Source: Clostridiales bacterium (GTDB taxonomy: Bacteria > Bacillota > Clostridia > Christensenellales > Aristaeellaceae). From it: a DNA stretch of 19,610 nt. The stretch covers positions 1 through 19,610 of the forward strand of contig SFHK01000042.1 in NCBI GenBank assembly GCA_004556395.1, read 5' to 3'. Positions 1 through 5,088 of the stretch are shown in pieces; position 1 is the stretch's first letter, and every line of letters starts with the position of its first letter. Under the pieces are notes generated by a model. That model did not search any database. It saw nothing but the letters and a program-made list of their open reading frames with translations, and had not been told where the DNA came from. Made by a program: the position numbers and the translations under genes.

Positions 1-112
1 GGAAATCACCCTGATCACGCCTATCGCGTGTGAAGAAGGTCTGCGCTTCGCTATCCGTGAAGGCGGCCGCACGGTTGGTTCCGGCGTTGTTATCAAGATT
101 CTCGACAAGTAA
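1..112 (+). CDS. tuf: Elongation factor Tu, C-terminal fragment (5' end outside window)
   Basis: The reading frame that starts at base 2 and ends at the TAA at 110-112 gives 36 residues containing PIACEEGLRFAIREGGRTVG followed by SGVVIKILDK. This is the very conserved end of domain III of EF-Tu, the GTPase that delivers aminoacyl-tRNA to the ribosome. Only the tail is present because the window cuts the gene; everything upstream, including the GTPase domain, is missing for that reason and not because of a mutation. A strong terminator follows 11 bases after the stop. The tail cannot tell tufA from tufB. Confidence 0.95.
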   Translation, partial: EITLITPIACEEGLRFAIREGGRTVGSGVVIKILDK

Positions 113-123
113 TTGTCATTGGG

Positions 124-153
124 CGGCGGGGGAGAAATCCCTCGCCGTTTTTT
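124..153 (+). terminator. Rho-independent terminator of tuf
   Basis: A 10-base-pair stem (CGGCGGGGGA with TCCCTCGCCG, one G-T pair), a GAAA tetraloop and a run of six T. It starts 11 bases after the tuf stop. The next gene begins only 21 bases further on with no promoter seen in between, so some read-through probably feeds it. Confidence 0.9.
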
Positions 154-174
154 CGTGCCGGAGGGAGAATATAA

Positions 175-705
175 ATGAAGAAACGGCTTCGAATGCTGAC
201 GGTCATGCTGTATCCGTATGCGTATCTGGTATGTCTGGCGGCGTATTATTTCCTGTGCGTTCGATTCGAAGGCTCCGATGGACTGCGCGCGGGCGGGCTT
301 CGGGCGCTGGTCGTTCTGGCCGTGCTGTTCAATCTGTACGCGGCCTTTTCGGTGATCGCGAATCTGGTCGCCGCCGTCCGGGGAAAGCGCGCGGCGGGGG
401 AGCTGGCGAAGGCGAATCGGATGATCAAGCTGGCGCATATTCCGGCATACGTGTTCCATTTCGCGCTGGGAATCCTCGGCCTTGTGGCGAGCGTATGGGG
501 AATCGGCCTGATTCTGTGGGCGATTGTCATTGACTTTCTGACCATCATTCTGTCCGGAACGGTTGGCCTCAGCGCGAGCCTGTGCGCCCGGAGGGAAGGC
601 TTGCTGACGGAGGGCGAGTCCATCGCGTACGCGGTTCTCAGCTTTGTCTACTGCGCGGACGTGGCGGCGGCGATCGTCTTCTGCGAAAAGCTGAAAAAAC
701 GATAG
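175..705 (+). CDS. Small multi-pass membrane protein of unknown function
   Basis: This 176-residue protein is not assigned to a family. It has about five hydrophobic stretches: residues 8-28, 43-67, roughly 90-112, 113-135 (the middle pair run together) and 150-170. There is an Arg/Lys-rich loop between the second and third (about 68-88) and a basic C-terminus (KLKKR), so it is almost certainly an inner-membrane protein. The start is ATG 175 with GGAGGG about 9 bases upstream. It lies 62 bases after tuf, beyond the tuf terminator, with no promoter of its own visible; a clear terminator follows. No catalytic motif can be seen. It could be a small transporter subunit or an orphan membrane protein. 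Confidence 0.8.
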   Translation: MKKRLRMLTVMLYPYAYLVCLAAYYFLCVRFEGSDGLRAGGLRALVVLAVLFNLYAAFSVIANLVAAVRGKRAAGELAKANRMIKLAHIPAYVFHFALGILGLVASVWGIGLILWAIVIDFLTIILSGTVGLSASLCARREGLLTEGESIAYAVLSFVYCADVAAAIVFCEKLKKR

Positions 706-724
706 TTCAGATCGATCGAATTTG

Positions 725-757
725 CGGCGAAGGGCGTTCCTTCGTCGTTTTTCTTTT
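725..757 (+). terminator. Rho-independent terminator after the membrane-protein gene
   Basis: A 9-base-pair stem (CGGCGAAGG with CCTTCGTCG, one G-T pair), a 5-base loop and a T-rich tail (GTTTTTCTTTT). It separates the tuf-linked gene from the isc operon promoter. Confidence 0.85.
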
Positions 758-794
758 GGAAGGAAATCGACGGATGGTTAATTTCCTGTAGATT

Positions 795-870
795 GGTCGG
801 AATTGCTTGACATGGACGGACGCGGGATTTATAATGCAGTTCGGAAATTCCGGCAAAATGGTCGGGATTG
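795..870 (+). promoter_or_regulatory. Candidate IscR/Rrf2 operator region flanking the isc promoter
   Basis: GGTCGGAATTG (795-805) and GGTCGGGATTG (860-870) are direct repeats matching at 10 of 11 bases, 65 bases apart. One lies just upstream of the -35 box and the other in the 5' leader. Between them, over the predicted transcription start, is an inverted repeat CGGAA-A-TTCCG (842-852) that shares the TCGGAA core. The repeats are seen directly. Their role as sites for the regulator encoded next is an inference from the habit of Rrf2 regulators to control their own operon. Confidence 0.45.
807..835 (+). promoter_or_regulatory. Consensus SigA promoter of the isc operon
   Basis: TTGACA at 807-812 and TATAAT at 830-835 are both exact consensus hexamers, separated by the ideal 17 bases. 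Predicted transcription start is near 842. A promoter this strong in front of an Rrf2-family regulator fits a promoter normally held down by its own repressor. Confidence 0.9.
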
Positions 871-883
871 GAGGAAACGGCAC

Positions 884-1321
884 ATGAAGCTATCCACACG
901 CGCGCGATACGGGATTCACGCGATGTACGATCTGGCGCTGTGCGGGCGGGAAACGCCCCAGCCCCTCAAGCTGATTGCGGAGCGGCAGGACATTCCGGAG
1001 GCCTATCTGGAACAGCTGATGGCGCAGCTGCGCAAGGCGGGTATCGTTGTTTCGAGCCGCGGCGCGCAGGGCGGGTACACGCTGGCCGACGATCCGGAGA
1101 AAATTACCGTCGGCATGATTATCCGCGCGCTGGAAGGGGAAATCTGCATGACGGACTGTCTGGAATACGAGGATTCCTGCGACAAGGCGTGCTCGTGTCC
1201 CACGCGGCTGGTCGTCCGGCGCGTGCGCGACGGCGTGAACGCCATCGTGGACGGAATCACCCTTCGCGATATGATTGAGGAAAACGGGCGGCTGTCCGCC
1301 GGAGGAGAAAAGAAGCAATGA
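884..1321 (+). CDS. iscR: Rrf2-family transcriptional regulator, IscR type
   Basis: This 145-residue protein begins MKLSTRARYGIHAMYDLA, the usual start of an Rrf2 winged helix-turn-helix protein. The recognition region is around residues 30-65 (SSRGAQGGYTL, the classic wing). A cysteine cluster follows: C88, C92, C99, C103 and C105. The spacing C92-x6-C99-x5-C105 is close to the Fe-S ligand pattern of E. coli IscR, so it probably senses Fe-S supply through a bound cluster. ATG 884 is chosen over upstream starts because GGAGG sits 7-8 bases before it and the Rrf2 homology begins there. The stop overlaps the start of iscS (ATGA). It is the first gene of the operon, directly behind the consensus promoter and repeat elements. 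A CymR-like cysteine-metabolism regulator is the main alternative, but the cysteine cluster argues for IscR. Confidence 0.88.
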   Translation: MKLSTRARYGIHAMYDLALCGRETPQPLKLIAERQDIPEAYLEQLMAQLRKAGIVVSSRGAQGGYTLADDPEKITVGMIIRALEGEICMTDCLEYEDSCDKACSCPTRLVVRRVRDGVNAIVDGITLRDMIEENGRLSAGGEKKQ

Positions 1322-2487
1322 ACAGAATCTACATGGATAACGCGGCCACGACCCGCGTGACGGAGCCGGTATTTGAGGCGATGAAGCCGTATTTCTGCGA
1401 GAAGTTTGGCAACCCCATGTCCGTGCATTCGTTCGGCCGCGAGAGCCGCCGCGCGGTAGAGGAAGCCCGCCGGCAGGTGGCCGCCGCGCTGAATGCCGAC
1501 AGCCGCGAAATCTACTTTACCGGCTGCGGCACCGAGTCCGACAACTGGGCGCTGCGCGGCGCGGCCTATGCCAGGGGCAACACGCGCAGGACGCTGGTTA
1601 CCACGACGATTGAGCACCATGCCATTCTGCACACGGCGGAGCAGCTTGAAAAAGAGGACTTCAAGGTTGTTTACGTGCCGGTGGACGAGTTCGGCATCGT
1701 GAAGCTGGACGAAATGGAAAAGGCGATCACGGAGGACGTGTTCCTCGTGTCGGTCATGACGGCGAACAACGAAATCGGCACGATTCAGCCGATTGAGGAA
1801 ATCGCCCGCATGGCGCACGCGAAGGGCGCGCTGTTCCACACCGACGCCGTACAGGCGATTGGCAGCGTGAAAATCGACGTGAAGGCGATGGGTATCGATC
1901 TTCTGTCGCTGTCCGGCCATAAATTCCATGCGCCGAAGGGCGTGGGCGCGCTGTATATGAAAAACAGTGTGCACATTGAGCGCCTGATTCGCGGCGGCGC
2001 GCAGGAGCGCACGCAGCGCGCGGGCACGGAAAACCTCGCGTCCATCGTGGGTCTGGGCAAGGCGATCGAGCTTGCCACGGCGGACATCGACGCGCACAAC
2101 GCAAAGCTGATCGAGATGCGCGACCATATGATTTCGGAAATCCTCACGCGCATTCCCGAAACGCGCCTGAACGGCGACGCGACGCGCCGCCTGCCCGGAA
2201 ACGTGAACGTGTCGGTGCGCTATATCGAGGGCGAGAGCCTGCTTCTGAGTCTGGATCTGAAGGGTATCGCCGCTTCGTCCGGCTCCGCGTGCACCAGCGG
2301 CGCGCTGGATCCGTCGCACGTGCTGCTGGCCATCGGTCTGCCGCACGAAATCGCGCACGGCTCCCTGCGCCTTACAATGAACGAGGAAAACACCATGGAA
2401 GAGGTAGACACGGTTGTGGAGGCGCTGGTTGAAATTGTGAAGCGCCTGCGCGCCATGTCGCCGCTCTATCATGCCGAGAAGCAATAA
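1318..2487 (+). CDS. iscS: Cysteine desulfurase (IscS/NifS family)
   Basis: A full-length 389-residue PLP enzyme that takes sulfur from L-cysteine and passes it as a persulfide to the scaffold protein. Visible landmarks: IYMDNAATTRV at the N-terminus; the TIEHHAIL histidine motif (H100/H101); HTDAVQAIG; the PLP-lysine motif SGHKFHAPKG with K202; RAGTENLASIVG; and the catalytic loop GSACTSGALDPSHVL with C325, the position of the active cysteine in NifS-type enzymes. ATG 1318 overlaps the iscR stop by four bases, with GGAGGAG upstream. iscU follows after 13 bases. The gene order regulator-desulfurase-scaffold identifies it as the Fe-S assembly desulfurase rather than a tRNA-thiolation paralogue. 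Sequence alone does not separate the names iscS and nifS. Confidence 0.95.
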   Translation: MNRIYMDNAATTRVTEPVFEAMKPYFCEKFGNPMSVHSFGRESRRAVEEARRQVAAALNADSREIYFTGCGTESDNWALRGAAYARGNTRRTLVTTTIEHHAILHTAEQLEKEDFKVVYVPVDEFGIVKLDEMEKAITEDVFLVSVMTANNEIGTIQPIEEIARMAHAKGALFHTDAVQAIGSVKIDVKAMGIDLLSLSGHKFHAPKGVGALYMKNSVHIERLIRGGAQERTQRAGTENLASIVGLGKAIELATADIDAHNAKLIEMRDHMISEILTRIPETRLNGDATRRLPGNVNVSVRYIEGESLLLSLDLKGIAASSGSACTSGALDPSHVLLAIGLPHEIAHGSLRLTMNEENTMEEVDTVVEALVEIVKRLRAMSPLYHAEKQ

Positions 2488-2500
2488 AGGAGAGAAAAAC

Positions 2501-2881
2501 ATGTATACCGAGCAGGTAATGGATCATTTCATGAATCCGCGCAATGTGGGTGAGGTTGAGAATCCCAGCGGCGTGGGCACGGTCGGAAACGCCAAATGCG
2601 GCGACATCATGCAGATTTCCATCAAGGTGGAAAACAACGTCATCGTGGACGTGAAGTTCAAAACCTTCGGCTGCGGCGCGGCAATCGCCACCTCCAGCCG
2701 GGCAACCGAAATGGTGAAGGGCAAGACGATTGACGAGGCGCTTCAGATCACCAACAAGATGGTGACCGATTCGCTGGGCGGCCTGCCGCCGGTGAAGCTG
2801 CATTGCTCCGTGCTGGCTGAGGAAGCGCTGCACGCGGCCATCGCCGATTACAAGGCGAAGCAGGAGGCCGGTGAGGTGTGA
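2501..2881 (+). CDS. iscU: Fe-S cluster assembly scaffold protein IscU/NifU-N
   Basis: A 126-residue single-domain scaffold on which Fe-S clusters are built from sulfur supplied by IscS. The three cluster-ligand cysteines are all present: C33 in NAKCGD (with conserved D35), C58 in TFGCGAAIA and C102 in LHCSVLAEEAL. The LPPVKLHCS segment is the family's LPPVK-type motif, normally the HscA chaperone site; no hscA, hscB or fdx gene is nearby. ATG 2501 has AAGGAGAG eight bases upstream; an upstream in-frame ATG at 2471 lies inside iscS and is rejected. The stop overlaps the GTG start of the next gene (GTGA). The missing isc chaperone genes are typical of the minimal IscRSU layout in Clostridia. 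Confidence 0.95.
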   Translation: MYTEQVMDHFMNPRNVGEVENPSGVGTVGNAKCGDIMQISIKVENNVIVDVKFKTFGCGAAIATSSRATEMVKGKTIDEALQITNKMVTDSLGGLPPVKLHCSVLAEEALHAAIADYKAKQEAGEV

Positions 2882-3399
2882 GCCGGATTCGCGAAGCCAC
2901 GCCGGAGGATGCCGCGCGCGTGGCGGAAATCTATCGACCCTACGTGGAAAACACGGCCGTGACGTTTGAAACCGTGCCGCCGGACGAAGCGGAGATGCGT
3001 TCGCGCATCGTCGAGCACCTGAAGGCGTATCCCTATCTGGTGATGGAGGAGGACGGGCGCGTCGTCGGCTACGCGTATGCCGGGGCGTTCCATGAGCGCC
3101 GGGCGTATCGTCCCACGGTGGAGCTGAGCGTGTATATGGACGAAGCGTTTCGCGGCGCGGGGCGCGGCGAGGCGCTCGTTCGAGAGCTGCTTTCGCGCCT
3201 GAAGGCCGACCCGCGGTATTTCACCGCGATGGCGGTCGTCGTGCATCCCAATCCGTGCAGCGAGCGGATGTTTGAAAAGCTGGGCTTCGAGGCGGTCGGC
3301 CGGTATGAGAACGTCGGCTGGAAGCTGGGCGCGTGGCGCAGCGTGTACGATTATCTTTTGCGGCTGAAGCCCGAGGGTGGAACGCCGGACATGAACTGA
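2878..3399 (+). CDS. GNAT-family N-acetyltransferase, phosphinothricin-acetyltransferase-like
   Basis: A 173-residue protein with the whole GNAT fold of the PAT/Bar-like subgroup: IREATPEDAARVAEIYRPYV at the N-terminus, TFETVPPDEAEMRSRI, VVGYAYAGAFHERRAYRPTVE, the acetyl-CoA pyrophosphate loop RGAGRGEAL around residues 96-104, and NPCSERMFEKLGFEAVGRYENVG near the end. It transfers an acetyl group from acetyl-CoA to an amine; the substrate cannot be told. Members of this group act on amino acids or amino-acid analogues. The GTG start at 2878 overlaps the iscU stop, so it is translationally coupled to Fe-S assembly genes. It lies 21 bases before psuG. A link to the isc genes is suggested by position only. 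Confidence 0.85.
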   Translation: MSRIREATPEDAARVAEIYRPYVENTAVTFETVPPDEAEMRSRIVEHLKAYPYLVMEEDGRVVGYAYAGAFHERRAYRPTVELSVYMDEAFRGAGRGEALVRELLSRLKADPRYFTAMAVVVHPNPCSERMFEKLGFEAVGRYENVGWKLGAWRSVYDYLLRLKPEGGTPDMN

Positions 3400-3420
3400 A
3401 GACGGAGGAAATGAAAAAAG

Positions 3421-4353
3421 ATGTTTGAGCAGTATCTGAGCGTATCCGAGGAAGTGAAGGAAGCGCTTCAGAGCAATCAGCCCGTGGTAGCGCTGGAAAG
3501 CACGATCATTTCGCACGGTATGCCGTATCCCAAGAACGTGGAAACCGCGCTGCTGGTGGAGAAGACCGTGCGCGAAAACGGCGCGGTTCCGGCGACGGTG
3601 TGCGTGATCGGCGGCAAGATCGTCGTGGGCGCGACGCGCGAGGACATTGAATATCTGGGAAAGACGGGTCTGAAGGTTCCAAAGGCAAGCCGCCGCGACC
3701 TGCCCGTGCTGCTCTCCAAGGGCATGGACGGCGCGACGACCGTCACGACTACGATGATCGGCGCGGAGCTGGCGGGCATTTCCGTGTTCGCCACCGGCGG
3801 CGTGGGCGGCGTGCATCGCGGCGCGGAGGTCACGATGGATATTTCCGCCGACCTTGAGGAGCTGGCGCGCACGAACGTGATGGTCGTCTGCGCGGGCTGC
3901 AAGTCGATTCTCGATCTGGGTCTGACGCTGGAATATCTGGAAACCAAGGGCGTGCCGGTCATCGGCTATCAGACCGAGGAGCTGCCCGCGTTCTACACCG
4001 ACCGCAGCGGCCTGAAGGTGGACTACCGGCTGGACACGCCGGAGGAAATCGCCGCCGCGTTTATGGCGAAGATGGAGCTGGGCATGAACGGCGGCATGCT
4101 GATCACCAACCCGATTCCGCATGAGTATGCGATGGATCCGGACGAGATCAACAAGACCATCGATCAGGCGATTCGCGACGCGAACGAGCTGGGCATCAAG
4201 GGCAAGGCGCTCACGCCGTATCTGCTGGATCACATTCAGAAGATGACCGGCGGCCGCAGTCTGGAAAGCAACATTCAGCTGGTGCTGAACAACGCCCGTC
4301 TGGGCGCGAAGATTGCCTGCGCGATGTGCGACGCGCAGGAGGAGAGCCTGTGA
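3421..4353 (+). CDS. psuG: Pseudouridine-5'-phosphate glycosidase
   Basis: A 310-residue enzyme, full length for the family. It cleaves the C-C glycosidic bond of pseudouridine 5'-phosphate to give uracil and ribose 5-phosphate, and needs a divalent metal. Motifs: ALESTIISHGMPYP with E26, KVPKASRRDLP with K88, MDISADLEEL with D144 and CAGCKSILDL with K161. These four sit at a constant offset of -5 from the E. coli catalytic residues as I remember them (E31, K93, D149, K166). TTMIGAELAGI and FATGGVGGVHRGAE are also characteristic. ATG 3421 has GGAGG about 12 bases upstream. The stop overlaps the next gene's GTG. The usual partner kinase psuK and a nucleoside transporter are not in this operon. 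Confidence 0.95.
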   Translation: MFEQYLSVSEEVKEALQSNQPVVALESTIISHGMPYPKNVETALLVEKTVRENGAVPATVCVIGGKIVVGATREDIEYLGKTGLKVPKASRRDLPVLLSKGMDGATTVTTTMIGAELAGISVFATGGVGGVHRGAEVTMDISADLEELARTNVMVVCAGCKSILDLGLTLEYLETKGVPVIGYQTEELPAFYTDRSGLKVDYRLDTPEEIAAAFMAKMELGMNGGMLITNPIPHEYAMDPDEINKTIDQAIRDANELGIKGKALTPYLLDHIQKMTGGRSLESNIQLVLNNARLGAKIACAMCDAQEESL

Positions 4354-4958
4354 ACGTAGAACGAATCGCCGCGCTCGCGAAAAAATATCTGATGCGCAAA
4401 GCGCATTTGGAGCGCGAAACGGGGTTCATCTATGCGCACGGGCAGCGCGTGGCGAGCGGCGCGATTGAGCTTCGCCGCCGCGTGACGGACGACGCTTCCC
4501 ACGACGATCTTCTGCGCTGCGCCGCCATGTTTCACGACGTGGGCAAGGGCATCGGCGAGCACGGGCAGACCGGCGCGGAGATGGTGCGCTTTCTGCTGAG
4601 GGACGAGCTGACGGCCGATGAAATCGAGGAGGTTTCCCGACTGGTATACGCGCATAACCACCGCGCGCCGGGCACCGGCAAATGGGATTTGTGGGCGCAG
4701 CTTTTGCAGGACGCGGACATCATCGACCATTACGGCATCGTCGAGGTGTGGCTCAATTTTCACTATTGCGCGCACGCGGACAGCCAGATGATAGAGGATC
4801 TTTCCTTCTATTCCGACGAGTTCCCGGCGCAGACGGAGAAGCATCGCGCGCTTCTGAATTTTGAGGAAGCGAAACGCGTTTACGACGAGCGCGTTCAATT
4901 CAATAAGGCATTCGCCGCGCGCATGGCGGTGGAAGCCGAGGGCGGCTACATGGTCTGA
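4350..4958 (+). CDS. HD-domain metal-dependent hydrolase
   Basis: A 202-residue HD-superfamily protein. The metal-site residues are visible as H30 (YAHGQRVA), the H62-D63 doublet (MFHDVGKG) and D121/D123 (LQDADIIDHYG). H71, H102 and H104 could be further ligands. Such proteins usually hydrolyse phosphoesters of nucleotides or related compounds; the substrate is not predictable. The GTG start at 4350 is chosen because AGGAGGAG lies 5-6 bases upstream and the codon overlaps the psuG stop (GTGA), which indicates translational coupling. Earlier in-frame ATG codons lie inside psuG. It is the last gene of the isc-psuG operon and is followed by a terminator. Coupling to psuG suggests action on a phosphorylated nucleoside or sugar (inference). 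Confidence 0.85.
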   Translation: MNVERIAALAKKYLMRKAHLERETGFIYAHGQRVASGAIELRRRVTDDASHDDLLRCAAMFHDVGKGIGEHGQTGAEMVRFLLRDELTADEIEEVSRLVYAHNHRAPGTGKWDLWAQLLQDADIIDHYGIVEVWLNFHYCAHADSQMIEDLSFYSDEFPAQTEKHRALLNFEEAKRVYDERVQFNKAFAARMAVEAEGGYMV

Positions 4959-4971
4959 CCGCGCCGCACGC

Positions 4972-5004
4972 AAAACGGGATGGGTGAGAATTCATCCTGT
5001 TTTT
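4972..5004 (+). terminator. Rho-independent terminator of the isc-psuG operon
   Basis: An 11-base-pair stem, AAAACGGGATG paired with CATCCTGTTTT (one G-T pair), around a 10-base loop, with the T run forming part of the stem and tail. It starts 14 bases after the stop of the HD gene. Confidence 0.85.
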
Positions 5005-5037
5005 GTGTGCCTTCCGCTCAAATTCCCATGGTGGATA

Positions 5038-5066
5038 TTGACAGAATGCATTTGCTTCATTATACT
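5038..5066 (+). promoter_or_regulatory. SigA promoter of the amidase gene
   Basis: TTGACA at 5038-5043 is exact; TATACT at 5061-5066 matches five of six; the spacer is exactly 17 bases. Predicted transcription starts near 5073, giving a very short leader before the SD site at 5076-5081. Confidence 0.88.
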
Positions 5067-5088
5067 AAGAACAAAAGGGGGAATGCGC

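Noticed and set aside
1003..2502. Long minus-strand open frame opposite iscS
   Set aside because: The plus strand encodes a complete cysteine desulfurase with catalytic Lys and Cys. The antisense product is Arg/His/Ala rich with no recognisable motif.
2848..4233. Long minus-strand open frame opposite the GNAT gene and psuG
   Set aside because: Shadow of two well-supported genes; product rich in His, Arg and Ala and no SD of note.
3600..4958. An HD-containing defence or CRISPR-associated system
   Set aside because: The HD proteins at 4350 and 16595 are short single-domain hydrolases beside metabolic genes; no helicase, nuclease, toxin or cas partner is near.
5083..5085. ATG start for the amidase two codons upstream of the GTG
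   Set aside because: The SD AGGGGG ends one base before this ATG, too close for initiation; the GTG at 5089 has the ideal 7-base gap. The difference is only two residues.
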